A stretch of 64,000 bases of DNA from Hymenobacter lapidarius. Lineage in GTDB: Bacteria; Bacteroidota; Bacteroidia; Cytophagales; Hymenobacteraceae. The DNA is taken from contig NZ_MDZB01000142.1 in NCBI RefSeq assembly GCF_001816145.1, positions 62,001 to 126,000 of the forward strand, given 5' to 3'. Positions 25,040-34,130 of this stretch are shown here, piece after piece. The notes beneath the pieces were generated by a model. It worked only from the letters and a program-made list of their open reading frames with translations, was not told where the DNA came from and ran no database searches. Within the stretch, counting starts at the first letter, position 1; every line of letters starts with the position of its first letter. Position numbers and translations under genes: made by a program.

Positions 25040-26385
25040 GGCACTTTCTGCCATACCTGCTGGGCCGGCGGCTGCGTGCCGTGGTGTGGCCCGATGCCAC
25101 GGGCGAGCGGGTGGGCGTCGTGGCGCTGCTCGTGTTCATGGCGGGCTATGGCGCGGGGTTTGGCCTGCTGCTCAGCCACCGCGACTCAGATGGTATCAGC
25201 GAGATGCTGCCCGAGCTGCTGGTGGTGCTCAACGCCGCTTGGCTGGTCTCGGCGCTGCTCGTGGACTTTGTGCCCACGCTGCGCCCCGTGACGCGGCCGC
25301 TGCCCGAGCATTTCCCGGTGTCGGCGCGCCAGAACGTGGTCACGGCCTTTCTGCTGGATTTAATCTCGCTGCGGCGTCTGCTCATTGCAGTTTTTCTGCT
25401 GGCTGCGCTGGTGGTGGCGCCCCGGCACGGGCTGGTACCGGGCTTTAGCCTGCTGCTGGTGCTGGCCGGGGCAGTGCTCAGCTTCAACGTGCGCCTGCTG
25501 GGAGCCCTGCGGCGCTGGCGGCACCCGCTGCTGCTGGCCCACGCCGCCACCCTGGCCCTGATGGTGTGGTGGATACTTCACCCCGCGCAGCCCTACTACA
25601 CCGCGCTGGGCGTGGCCATGGCGCTGCTGCCCTGCGCCCTGTGGGCGACGCAGCTCTACTGGGTGGCGCCGTCCTTCAGCGCCCGCTACCTGCCCGCCGA
25701 CCCGGCCCACGCCGCCGGCCGGGCGCTGGACCGGCTGCCCCTCGAATGGAAAGTATACACCCGCAAAGCCTGGCTGTCGCTGCTCATGGGCCTGGTCATA
25801 AAGGTGCTGCTGGTGGGCGCGTCCGGGCTGTTTTTTGTTAAAAACGGCAAGCTGACCAGCCAGGGCTTTTTTTACGTGGCCTTTCTGCCCGTGGTGGGCT
25901 TTACTTATGCCAACAACAACCTGTTTGGCTTCCTGGGGGACATGGCGGCCAATGAATTGCAGCGCCTGGGGCTGACCTCGCGCCTGCTGGTGCTCTATGC
26001 CCGGGTGGTGGGCCCGGTGGTACTGGTCGACTGCCTGCTGTCGGCCGTGCTGGTGCTGGCGCTGTTTCCGCCCTCGTTGTGGCACCTGCTGGGGCTGCTG
26101 CCGCTAAGCGCCGCCGGGCTGGCCGCCATCGGGTTGTGGGGTAGTCTGTACAAGGCCAAGCAGGTGGTGAAAACCGTGGATTTTGCCAACATGCGCAACA
26201 ACGTTTCCAGCCTGATGAGCCTGTTTTCTGCCGGCTTCGCGGCGGTGCTTTACTTTGTGCCGTGGTGGTGGCTGCGCGTGCTGCTGGCCGGGCTGGTCAC
26301 CGTATCGGCGGTGTGGCCGCTGCGGGCCGTGCTGGCCAACGAGGGCGGGCTGCGCCGCCGCCTATGGCACGGCATCGGTGCCTGA
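25018..26385 (+). CDS. ABC transporter membrane subunit
   Basis: A 455-aa integral membrane protein with about 10-12 hydrophobic segments (examples VVALLVFMAGYGAGFGLLL, LLSAVLVLALFPPSLW). It begins within the ATPase gene (22-base overlap), giving a one-ATPase, one-permease operon. It has no extracytoplasmic solute-binding partner nearby and no FtsX or LolE signature that I can see, so it resembles the ABC-2-like permeases of Bacteroidota. A second start, MLGHFLPYL at 25033, is possible. Confidence 0.82.
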   Translation: MADYAMLGHFLPYLLGRRLRAVVWPDATGERVGVVALLVFMAGYGAGFGLLLSHRDSDGISEMLPELLVVLNAAWLVSALLVDFVPTLRPVTRPLPEHFPVSARQNVVTAFLLDLISLRRLLIAVFLLAALVVAPRHGLVPGFSLLLVLAGAVLSFNVRLLGALRRWRHPLLLAHAATLALMVWWILHPAQPYYTALGVAMALLPCALWATQLYWVAPSFSARYLPADPAHAAGRALDRLPLEWKVYTRKAWLSLLMGLVIKVLLVGASGLFFVKNGKLTSQGFFYVAFLPVVGFTYANNNLFGFLGDMAANELQRLGLTSRLLVLYARVVGPVVLVDCLLSAVLVLALFPPSLWHLLGLLPLSAAGLAAIGLWGSLYKAKQVVKTVDFANMRNNVSSLMSLFSAGFAAVLYFVPWWWLRVLLAGLVTVSAVWPLRAVLANEGGLRRRLWHGIGA

Positions 26386-26444
26386 GCCGCGGCAGCAGTG
26401 TGACGCTGGTGCGACTGAAGTAATCTTTGCCGTCCTGCTTCAGT

Positions 26445-26544
26445 AAGAACGTCATGCTGAGCTTGTCGAAGTATCTCTACCGCGCAAGTAATCAAGTTTA
26501 CTACTGCGGTAGAGATGCTTCGACAAGCTCAGCATGACGTTCTT
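26445..26544. repeat. Intergenic palindromic repeat, copy 4
   Basis: A 100-bp palindrome with arms aagaacgtcatgctgagctt / complement gctcagcatgacgttctt and inner arm ending tctaccgc. It lies in the convergent gap between the ABC permease gene and the subtilase gene. The ends give a run of T on the plus strand (tttttt), so it could also serve as a terminator for the permease. Confidence 0.92.
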
Positions 26545-26581
26545 TTTTGCTACGGTTAATCTTGCGCGACTGCTTCAACAC

Positions 26582-26614
26582 GCAAAAAGCCCTCTCATGC
26601 GGAATGAGAGGGCT
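26582..26614 (-). terminator. Intrinsic terminator of the subtilase gene
   Basis: An 11-bp perfect stem, agccctctcat (26588-26598) with atgagagggct (26604-26614), has a five-base loop. On the minus strand it is followed by TTTTT. It lies 23 bases after the stop of the minus-strand peptidase gene. Confidence 0.85.
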
Positions 26615-26636
26615 TGCAAAGGATTGATTCAATGCG

Positions 26637-28271
26637 CTATTCTATGATGAGCTGGCGGCCTGTGCCGGCCACTGTCAGCCAGTAGGCGCCGGGGGGCAGG
26701 GCCAGCGGCAGTTGCACGGTGGCAGTCGCCAGCGCCTGACGATACACCAGTTGGCCGAGGCTGTTGAACAGCTGCACGTCGCGGTGCAGCAAGCGGGCAT
26801 CGGTGGTCGTCACCGTGAGCTGGTTGCGGGCCGGGTTGGGGAACACCTGCAGCGCCGAAGCCGGTACCTGCGGGCGGGCCGTGCCCGTAACAACCGAGGT
26901 GAGGGCCCGGGCCGCATTTACGCGCCCAAACCCGTAGTACTGGTCCCAGCCGGCCAGGTCTTCGGTCGGTTTGCCCACCCGGTCGTCGGCCGTGGCCTGC
27001 AAGGTGGTTTTTACCTGGGTGGCGGTGAGCTGGGGCCGCAGCGTGAGCAGCAGCGACACCAGGCCGGCCACGTGCGGCGTGGCCTGCGACGTGCCGCCCC
27101 AGTAGCTGCCGTAGTTGGTGTTGGAGAGGTGGTTGAGGCCGTAGATATAGTTGCCGGGGGCCACCACCGACAGGTGTGCGCCGTAGTTGCTGCCGCTGCT
27201 GCCACTCCAGAAGAACGGGCTGCTGCGCGCATCGTTGGGGTCGGTGGAGCCCACGGCCACCACGCCGGTTAGGGCCGCGGGGTAGTAGGGCGTGCTGGTG
27301 TTGGTGTTCATCATGCACGCCACCACCACCACGCCCCGTTGGGCGGCATAGTCCACGGCATCCTGCGTGGCCTGGGAGGCAGAAAGCCCGCCCAGCGACA
27401 TGTTGATTACCCGGGCCCCGTTGTTGACGGCGTAGTAAATGGCGCTGGTCCACCACGAATAAAAGCCATTGTTCCTAGCGTCCAACCCTTTGCAGACCAT
27501 GAGTTTGCAGGCCCAGTTCACGCCGGCGTAGCCCACGGCGTTGTTGCCCGAAGCACCCACAATGCCCGTCACGTTGGTGCCGTGGCCGTGGTCGTCGGTG
27601 GGGTCGTTGTTATTGTTGGCAAAATTCCAGCCGCGCACGTCGTCGATGTAGCCGTTGCCGTCATCGTCGAGGCCATTGCCGGCTATCTCCTGGCGATTGC
27701 GCCAGATGCGCTGGGCAAATTCCGGGTGGTCGAGCTTGCAGCCGCTGTCGATGATGGCCACCGTCACCGACGAGTCGCCGCGCGTGATGGCCCAGCCGTC
27801 TTCCATGGCAATATCGGCCCCGGCCCGCGCCGCCGACAGGCTGAACGTGCCGGTGTTTTTCAGGCTCCACTGCCGGTTGTACAGGGCATCGTTTGGCACG
27901 ACGCCCTGTACCCCGCCGCCCTCGCCGGCCGCATCCAGCTCCACGTAGCGGAACAGGCCGCTTTGCTGGTAGTCGCGCATGGCCTGTTGGGCGTCGGCTC
28001 CGGCGGGCAGGGAAATCAGGTACATGGCCGGCGCGGCCGTGGTGCGCTGCTGCGGCCGGCCGGGGTTCAGCGGCTGGGCCAGCTTTGCGCCGTGGCGGCG
28101 GTTGAGGCGCTCCAGCGCCTGCGTTTTGGCAGCCAGCACTGCCGGTGAGGCCGTGGGCGAGAGGTCGTCGTTGAGCCGGACAATTAGGCGGGTTGCCGAA
28201 GCAGGGGTCTGGCCCTGCGCAGGCGCGCTCAAGGCAGCCAGCAGGGCGAGGGTTGCGTAAAGTTGTTTCAA
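26637..28271 (-). CDS. Secreted S8 subtilisin-like protease with type IX secretion tail
   Basis: A 544-aa exported protease. It has a signal peptide (MKQLYATLALLAALSAPAQG), an inhibitor-like propeptide (about residues 25-115), and a subtilase domain with catalytic Asp 175 (AIIDSGC), His 230 (DDHGHGTNV) and Ser 395 (GGTSQATPH). The oxyanion Asn region is unusual (ACMMNTN instead of AxGN). A calcium-site-like acidic loop LDDDGNGYIDD follows the first catalytic motif. The C-terminal about 80 residues, from LQVFPNPARNQLTV to GRQLIIE, are a T9SS type A sorting domain. The protein is therefore exported by Sec, then T9SS, to the cell surface or medium. Confidence 0.94.
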   Translation of the reverse strand: MKQLYATLALLAALSAPAQGQTPASATRLIVRLNDDLSPTASPAVLAAKTQALERLNRRHGAKLAQPLNPGRPQQRTTAAPAMYLISLPAGADAQQAMRDYQQSGLFRYVELDAAGEGGGVQGVVPNDALYNRQWSLKNTGTFSLSAARAGADIAMEDGWAITRGDSSVTVAIIDSGCKLDHPEFAQRIWRNRQEIAGNGLDDDGNGYIDDVRGWNFANNNNDPTDDHGHGTNVTGIVGASGNNAVGYAGVNWACKLMVCKGLDARNNGFYSWWTSAIYYAVNNGARVINMSLGGLSASQATQDAVDYAAQRGVVVVACMMNTNTSTPYYPAALTGVVAVGSTDPNDARSSPFFWSGSSGSNYGAHLSVVAPGNYIYGLNHLSNTNYGSYWGGTSQATPHVAGLVSLLLTLRPQLTATQVKTTLQATADDRVGKPTEDLAGWDQYYGFGRVNAARALTSVVTGTARPQVPASALQVFPNPARNQLTVTTTDARLLHRDVQLFNSLGQLVYRQALATATVQLPLALPPGAYWLTVAGTGRQLIIE

Positions 28272-28498
28272 GCTAGAAAGGAGTAGAAGATGGTATCGGG
28301 GTTCAGCTCACGCCACCGGGTTGAAGACTTAAATATACACTCCGGACTATGTGCTGCGCCAAATGCTGCAGCCGTACCGGGCGAGGGGCGAAAGCGCCGG
28401 TTTCCGGTCGGCTTTTGGAAACCTCGGGGGCGGCAGCGCAGCAAACTGCTTCTTTGGGGCGACTTTTGTGGACTTTTAACCATTGACCCCTGCGCCGC

Positions 28499-29329
28499 AT
28501 GGATTTTATTGAACTGACCGTTGAAACCCCACGCGAGCTGTCCGACATTCTGGTGGCCGAACTGGCCGAAGTAGGCTTCGATACCTTTGAAGACAAGGAC
28601 GCGGGCTTCTGCGCCTACACCACCGAAGACGTGTTCAACCCCGACGCGGTGGCCGAAATCATGAGCCGCTACGCGGGCATTGGCGAGTTGAACTACTCGC
28701 ACCGCACCATTACCCGCCAGAACTGGAACGCCGAGTGGGAGAAGAACTTCCAGCCGCTCATCATCGCCGAGCGGGTGTCGGTGCGAGCTCCCTTCCACCC
28801 TGAGCCGGCCGGCGTCGACTACGACATCGTCATCATGCCGCGCATGTCCTTCGGCACGGGCCACCACGAAACCACGGCCCTGATGATAGAAAACCAGCTC
28901 GACGTGGACCACAAAGGCCTGCGCGTGCTGGACATGGGCACCGGCACCGGCATCCTGGCCATCATGGCCGAAATGCTGGGCGCCCGCCAAATCCTGGCCG
29001 TGGACACCGAGCCCTGGACCGTGGAAAACGCCCGCGACAACGCCGCCGAAAACCAGTGCCGCACCATTGAGTGCCGCCTGGGCGGAGTCGAAACCCTGGC
29101 CGGCGAAGCCCCCTTCGACCTCATCCTCGCCAACATCAACCGCAACGTGCTGCTCGAAGACATGCACGAATACGCCCGCCTGCTGCCTAGCGGCCACCCC
29201 ATCCTGTTCAGCGGTTTCTACGAAGAAGACCTGGCCAAAATCCAGGCCGAAGCCGCCAAGCACGGCTTGCGCTACCAGCGCCACCGCACGCTGCGGAGCT
29301 GGGTATCGGCCCTATTTGAGAAGGAGTAG
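28499..29329 (+). CDS. prmA: Ribosomal protein L11 methyltransferase
   Basis: SAM-dependent enzyme that trimethylates ribosomal protein L11. It is 276 aa. The N-terminal substrate domain starts MDFIELTVETP; the catalytic domain has GTGHHETT, the SAM-binding LDMGTGTGILAIM, the acidic ribose-binding AVDTEPWTVEN, and the ANINRNVLL motif in place of NPPY. Single gene, divergent from the subtilase. A GACTTTTG sequence about 25 bases upstream is a weak -7 candidate. Confidence 0.93.
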   Translation: MDFIELTVETPRELSDILVAELAEVGFDTFEDKDAGFCAYTTEDVFNPDAVAEIMSRYAGIGELNYSHRTITRQNWNAEWEKNFQPLIIAERVSVRAPFHPEPAGVDYDIVIMPRMSFGTGHHETTALMIENQLDVDHKGLRVLDMGTGTGILAIMAEMLGARQILAVDTEPWTVENARDNAAENQCRTIECRLGGVETLAGEAPFDLILANINRNVLLEDMHEYARLLPSGHPILFSGFYEEDLAKIQAEAAKHGLRYQRHRTLRSWVSALFEKE

Positions 29330-29477
29330 CCACCCGCCAACCCGTGAACAACGGAGCGGCCCGACGGCCGGCGGGGCAGTTGCCGGGCTGGGCGGCCTTC
29401 GTGCCGTCGCCATCTTTGTGCGGTAATCTCGCGGCGGGGTTCAATATCAATCCTGCTGTTATTGACAGAATGCAACC

Positions 29478-31970
29478 ATGAATGTAATACGCGTGCGAAA
29501 AGGAGTGCTGGCGGTGGTGCTGGCCAGTGGAGTGGGGCTGATGGCTTTCCGGCCCGCCGAAGACAGCTTGCTGCAGCGCATAGCCCGCCAGCTGGGCGAA
29601 TACTACGCCGCCGCCAAGGGCGAAAAAGTGTACCTGCACCTCGACCGCCCGATGTACGCCACCGGCGAAACCATCTGGTTCAGCGCCTACGTGGTGGATG
29701 CCTCGCAGCACCGCCTCGACTCCCTCAGTCAGGTACTGCACGTAGACCTGGTGTCGGCGGAGCGGCGCGTGGTGGCCCGCCGCACCCTGCGCCTGCAGGG
29801 TGGCCGGGCCAGCGGCGACCTCAGCATTGCCGACTCGCTGGCCGCTGGCGTTTACGAGCTGCGCGCCTATACCAACTGGATGCGCAACGCCGGTGACAGC
29901 TTTGTGTACAGCCGCCGCCTCAATATCTGGCTGGCCTCGCCGCTGGGCCCCCAGGAAGCCACCGCCGCCGCCGCGACTGCGGCCCCTGGTAAAGCCAAAG
30001 GCCCCGGTGCCAGCCAGACCAAGCCCGATGTGCAGTTTTTCCCCGAAGGAGGCTACCTGGTAGAAGGGCTGCCCGCCACAGTGGCCTGCAAAGCCACCGA
30101 TGCCAGCGGCCGCGGCATTGCCGTGCGCGGTCAGATTGTGAATGCCCAGAACGCCGTGGTTGCCGCTTACACCACCCGCCACGCGGGCATGGGCCGCTTC
30201 AGCTTCGTGCCCGGCGCAGGCCAAAAATATCGCGCCCGCTTCACGCTGCCCGACGGCAGCACCGCCGAGTACCCGCTGCCGGCGGTGCAGGCCAGCGGCT
30301 ACTCGCTGCACGTGGTAGAAAACGCCGAGAGCTTCGTGGTAGAAGCCCGCTACCGGGGCACGGCTGCCTCTGGCCCGGTGCAGCTGCTCACGCAGGTGCG
30401 CGGCGTGGTGGCCTACCCCGAGCCACGCACCCCCACCGCCGAAGCGCCGGCCGTGTGGCGCATGCCGAAGAAAAACTACCCCAACGGCATCGTGCACTTC
30501 ACCTTGTTTGATGCGCAGGGCGCGCCGCGCTGCGAGCGGCTGGCCTTTTCCCAGAACGGCTCGGCCGACCTGCGCGTGACCGTGACGCCCGATCAGGCCA
30601 GCTATGGGCCGCACGCGCCCGTGCAGCTCAAAGTGCGCGTGACCGATGCGGCCGGCCAGCCGATAGCCGCCAACCTGTCGGTGGCGGTGAGCGACGCCGG
30701 CCTCAGTGCCCTGGCTCCCAACGCCGAGACCGTGGCCTCCAACCTGCTGCTCACTTCCGACCTGGTGGGGTATGTGGAGAACCCGGGCTACTATTTCCGC
30801 GAGCCGTCGGCGGCCACCAGCCAGGCCCTCGACGACCTGCTCCTGACCCAGGGCTGGCGCCGGTTTGTGTGGAAGGAAGTGCTAGCGGGTCAGGCCCCCG
30901 CCGTGCGGTTTGTGCCCGAGCAGGACATTTCCCTCACCGGCCAGGTAGTGAGCCAAAACGGCAACCAGCCCATTGCCAACAGCCAGCTCACCTTCCTGCA
31001 AGTGAAGCCCACGAAAACCGTGGCCACGGCCACCACCGACGCGCTGGGCCGCTTCACCTTCACCGGCTTTGCGGTGCAGGACACGGCCGTGATTACCCTG
31101 CAGGCGCGGCGGGCAAAGGGCGGCTCCAACGTCATCATTCTGCCCGATGGCGGCCCCGTGCCCGGCACCCAGCCGCTACCGCGGCTGCCCGCCCTGAGCG
31201 CGGCCCCGGCCGGCGTGGCTGCCTATGTGCGCCGCAGCCGGCAGGCCCAGGCCACCGACCTGGAGCTGCACCCCGAAAAAGCCCTGCGCACCATCAACCT
31301 GAGCAACGTGTCGGTGACGGTCCAGCGCGTAGCTGTGCCGCACGACGACCCCCGCCGCCTCTACGGGGCCACCGGCGGCACCGTCATCGACGTTGCCAAC
31401 ATGCCGCAGGCCCAATCGGGCCTGTCGGTGCTGCAGTTGCTGCAAGGCCGGGTGGCGGGCCTTACCATCACTGGCAACCCGCCCACGGCGTCTATTCGCG
31501 GGCAGGGCACGCCGCTGTTTATTGTCGATGGCAATCGGACCGATATTGATTTCGTCAACAGCCTGCCATCGGCCGATATTGAATCGGTGGAGGTTTTTAA
31601 GGGACCCGCAGCGGCTATTTTTGGCGGCTCGGGCGGGGCCATTGCCATCTATACCAAGCGGGCCGACCCGAACTACAAAGGCTCGGCCGCGCCGGCGCCC
31701 GGCATCGCCACCGTGCGGGTGCCCGGCTTTTACGCGGCGCGGGAGTTCTTCCAGCCGCGCTACAACGCCCTGCTCACCAACCCGCCCGCCGACCCGCGCA
31801 CCAGCACCATCTACTGGAACCCCACCGTGCGCACCAACGCCCGCGGCGAGGCCGAGCTGTTCTTCTTCACCGCCGACGACGGCGGCACGTTCCAGGCCGT
31901 GGCCGAGGGCGTAAGCGTGGACGGCCGGCCCGCCCAGGGCACCGGCACCTTGGTCACGCGGGGCAAGTAG
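29478..31970 (+). CDS. Exported MG2 / TonB-plug domain protein without a beta barrel
   Basis: An 830-aa protein with an N-terminal hydrophobic export segment (GVLAVVLASGVGLMAF). Residues about 45-160 are an alpha-2-macroglobulin MG2-like beta domain (KVYLHLDRPMYATGETIWFS). A second beta domain region and a carboxypeptidase-regulatory-like domain (LTGQVVSQNGNQPIANSQ) follow. Residues about 630-730 are a TonB-receptor plug (LLQGRVAGLTITGNPPTAS, then TPLFIVDGN and SADIESVEVFKGPAAAIFG). It ends soon after, with no porin barrel. This architecture is frequent in Bacteroidota; its role is unknown, possibly binding or assembling surface proteins. Confidence 0.82.
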   Translation: MNVIRVRKGVLAVVLASGVGLMAFRPAEDSLLQRIARQLGEYYAAAKGEKVYLHLDRPMYATGETIWFSAYVVDASQHRLDSLSQVLHVDLVSAERRVVARRTLRLQGGRASGDLSIADSLAAGVYELRAYTNWMRNAGDSFVYSRRLNIWLASPLGPQEATAAAATAAPGKAKGPGASQTKPDVQFFPEGGYLVEGLPATVACKATDASGRGIAVRGQIVNAQNAVVAAYTTRHAGMGRFSFVPGAGQKYRARFTLPDGSTAEYPLPAVQASGYSLHVVENAESFVVEARYRGTAASGPVQLLTQVRGVVAYPEPRTPTAEAPAVWRMPKKNYPNGIVHFTLFDAQGAPRCERLAFSQNGSADLRVTVTPDQASYGPHAPVQLKVRVTDAAGQPIAANLSVAVSDAGLSALAPNAETVASNLLLTSDLVGYVENPGYYFREPSAATSQALDDLLLTQGWRRFVWKEVLAGQAPAVRFVPEQDISLTGQVVSQNGNQPIANSQLTFLQVKPTKTVATATTDALGRFTFTGFAVQDTAVITLQARRAKGGSNVIILPDGGPVPGTQPLPRLPALSAAPAGVAAYVRRSRQAQATDLELHPEKALRTINLSNVSVTVQRVAVPHDDPRRLYGATGGTVIDVANMPQAQSGLSVLQLLQGRVAGLTITGNPPTASIRGQGTPLFIVDGNRTDIDFVNSLPSADIESVEVFKGPAAAIFGGSGGAIAIYTKRADPNYKGSAAPAPGIATVRVPGFYAAREFFQPRYNALLTNPPADPRTSTIYWNPTVRTNARGEAELFFFTADDGGTFQAVAEGVSVDGRPAQGTGTLVTRGK

Positions 31971-32278
31971 CCGGCCAGCGCCGGTGGCATAATGAGAATA
32001 AGAGCGTCTCGGCCGCAAGATTCCCAGCGCGCTGGGGAGCTGCTTGGGACGGCAAAGAACGTGTCAATTGGGCTCTGGCTAACAGATAAAAACGAACTGC
32101 CTCGGAGGGAAGCGGAGAGGGATACCGGAAACGCTTGCGGTAAGAATTCTAAGAAGAAACCAAAGTTTTCCTTTCAGAAGCGGTTTTTTTACCGGAACAT
32201 TACTTTCTAGTAGCTTCGCCATCACCACGCTATTCCGCGCGTTGATGAGGTGCGGCAATATAATTCCCCTTCTGCTCA
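31971..32278. other. 308-base intergenic region before the sugar symporter
   Basis: There is no convincing gene; a 72-codon frame at 31992-32210 is basic, with no family features. The region is AT-richer than its surroundings near 32150-32270. It holds TAGCTTCG at 32211-32218, one mismatch from TAnnTTTG, about 60 bases before the symporter start, after a T-rich tract. Confidence 0.5.
32211..32218 (+). promoter_or_regulatory. Possible -7 element for the SGLT-type symporter gene
   Basis: TAGCTTCG has one mismatch to TAnnTTTG and is the best promoter-like match in the 308-base gap. No clear -33 element is present. Confidence 0.3.
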
Positions 32279-33964
32279 ATGAATAAGCTCGACACGATTG
32301 ATTACATCGTATTCTTCGTCTACTTCATCATCGTATCCGGCTACGGCATATGGATTTACCGCCGCAAAACGGGCCATGACGGCACCGTCGAGGGCGATTC
32401 TAAGGACTATTTCCTTGCCGAAGGCTCCCTGACGTGGTGGGCCATCGGCTCCTCGCTCATCGCTTCCAACATCTCGGCCGAGCAGTTTGTGGGCATGTCC
32501 GGCTCGGGATTCAAAATGGGCCTGGCCATTGCCACCTACGAATGGATGGCCGCCATCACGCTCATTGTGGTGGCCGTGTTTTTCATTCCGGTGTACCTGA
32601 AGAACCGCATTTTCACGATGCCGCAGTTCCTCAGCCAGCGCTATAATGGCACGGTGGCCATGATTATGGCCATTTTCTGGCTGGCCCTCTACATCGTGGT
32701 CAACCTGACCTCGATTCTCTACCTCGGCGCCATTGCCATCAGCAGCATCGCCGGCCTCAACCTGGAGTTCTGCCTCTACGCGCTGGCCGCGTTTGCGGTA
32801 CTCATCACGCTGGGCGGCATGAAGGTGATTGGCTTCACCGACGTTATTCAGGTGTTTTTCCTGATTCTGGGCGGCCTGGCCACTACCTACCTGGCCCTGA
32901 ACCTGGTGGCCGAGCACTACGGCCAGAGCGGCGTGATAAACGGCTTCAACCTGATGACGGCTCAGGCCGGCGACCATTTCCAGATGATTTTCAAAAAGGA
33001 AAATCCCAATTACATCGACCTGCCGGGCCTCACCGTGCTGCTGGGCGGCATGTGGATTGTGAACCTAAACTACTGGGGCTGCAACCAGTACATCACGCAG
33101 CGCGCCCTGGGGGCCGACCTGCCCACGGCCCGCGCCGGCATCCTCTTCGCTGCTTTCCTCAAGCTGCTGATGCCCGTGATTGTGGTGCTGCCCGGCATTG
33201 CGGCCTACGTGCTCTACAACGCCGACGTGTTCGGGCCGGCCGAGTTTGGCTCGGGTACCAACCTGAACCCTGACCGCGCTTATCCGGTGCTGCTCAACAT
33301 TCTGCCCGTGGGCCTCAAGGGCCTGTCCTTCGCCGCCCTCACGGCCGCGGTGGTGGCCTCGCTGGCCGGCAAAGCCAACAGCATCGCCACCATTTTCACC
33401 CTCGACGTTTACAAGAAAGTCATCAACCCCAACGCCTCGGAAAAAACCCTGGTGAACGTGGGCAAAATTGCCGTGGTGGTGGCCATGATGATGGGCGTGC
33501 TCATCGCGCCACACCTGGGCATCGACAAAAAAGGCGGTTTCCAGTACATTCAGGAGTACACGGGCTTTGTGTCGCCGGGCATCTTCGCCATGTTCATCCT
33601 GGGCTTCTTCTGGAAAAAGACGACTTCTACGGCGGCGCTGTTTGCCACCATTGGCGGCTTCCTGCTGTCAGTGATGTTCAAGTTTCTGCCCCTCTACGCC
33701 GACCTCTCGTTTCTGTCGCCGCTGGGCTTTGCGGTTAAAAACGCGGAGGGCGTGTACGAAATTCCGTTCCTCGACCGGATGGGGTTTGTGTTCCTCATCA
33801 GCGTGGCCGCCATGGTCGTCATCAGCTTGTATGAAACCAACCGGGGCGTGAAAACCAACGGACTGGAGGTAGACCGCAGCATGTTCAAAACCACCCGGAG
33901 CTTTGCCATTGGCTCCATGGTCATCATGGTTATTCTCACCACGCTTTACACGGTGTATTGGTAG
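32279..33964 (+). CDS. Sodium/sugar symporter (SGLT-like, SSS family)
   Basis: A 561-aa inner-membrane transporter with about 14 transmembrane segments, the vSGLT layout. The N-terminal sodium-site region SKDYFLAEGSLTWWAIGSS, the TM segment with ASNISAEQFVGMSGSGF, and the sugar-site-like NLNYWGCNQYITQRALGA match Na+/glucose or Na+/galactose transporters. Glucose or galactose uptake is likely. The 3' end is followed by repeat copy 5. It is 4 kb from the end of the predicted beta-glucan locus and may import its product, but there is no operon link. Confidence 0.9.
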   Translation: MNKLDTIDYIVFFVYFIIVSGYGIWIYRRKTGHDGTVEGDSKDYFLAEGSLTWWAIGSSLIASNISAEQFVGMSGSGFKMGLAIATYEWMAAITLIVVAVFFIPVYLKNRIFTMPQFLSQRYNGTVAMIMAIFWLALYIVVNLTSILYLGAIAISSIAGLNLEFCLYALAAFAVLITLGGMKVIGFTDVIQVFFLILGGLATTYLALNLVAEHYGQSGVINGFNLMTAQAGDHFQMIFKKENPNYIDLPGLTVLLGGMWIVNLNYWGCNQYITQRALGADLPTARAGILFAAFLKLLMPVIVVLPGIAAYVLYNADVFGPAEFGSGTNLNPDRAYPVLLNILPVGLKGLSFAALTAAVVASLAGKANSIATIFTLDVYKKVINPNASEKTLVNVGKIAVVVAMMMGVLIAPHLGIDKKGGFQYIQEYTGFVSPGIFAMFILGFFWKKTTSTAALFATIGGFLLSVMFKFLPLYADLSFLSPLGFAVKNAEGVYEIPFLDRMGFVFLISVAAMVVISLYETNRGVKTNGLEVDRSMFKTTRSFAIGSMVIMVILTTLYTVYW

Positions 33965-33990
33965 GCGGCTCTGCCTGCTGAAAACCACCA

Positions 33991-34098
33991 GAACGTCATG
34001 CTGAGCGGAGCCGAAGCATCTCCCGTGCAATAGTTAAACGCAATCAGTTGGATTAGTTACGGCACGCGAGATGCTTCGGCAAGCTCAGCATGACGTTC
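33991..34098. repeat. Intergenic palindromic repeat, copy 5
   Basis: A 108-bp palindrome with left arm gaacgtcatgctgagc and right arm ending gctcagcatgacgttc; inner arms tcccgtgc / ggcacgcgag (cgcgtg type). It ends 32 bases before the FAH-family start. The repeat is translated in frame into MLRQAQHDVLF ahead of that gene, so automatic gene calls can wrongly extend the protein into the repeat. Confidence 0.9.
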
Positions 34099-34130
34099 TT
34101 TTTTATTCTTTCTACGCCAGTCTCTTTGCC

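Noticed and set aside
31992-32210. 72-codon plus-strand frame before the symporter
   Set aside because: No signal, domain or codon pattern like its neighbours; it covers the promoter region.
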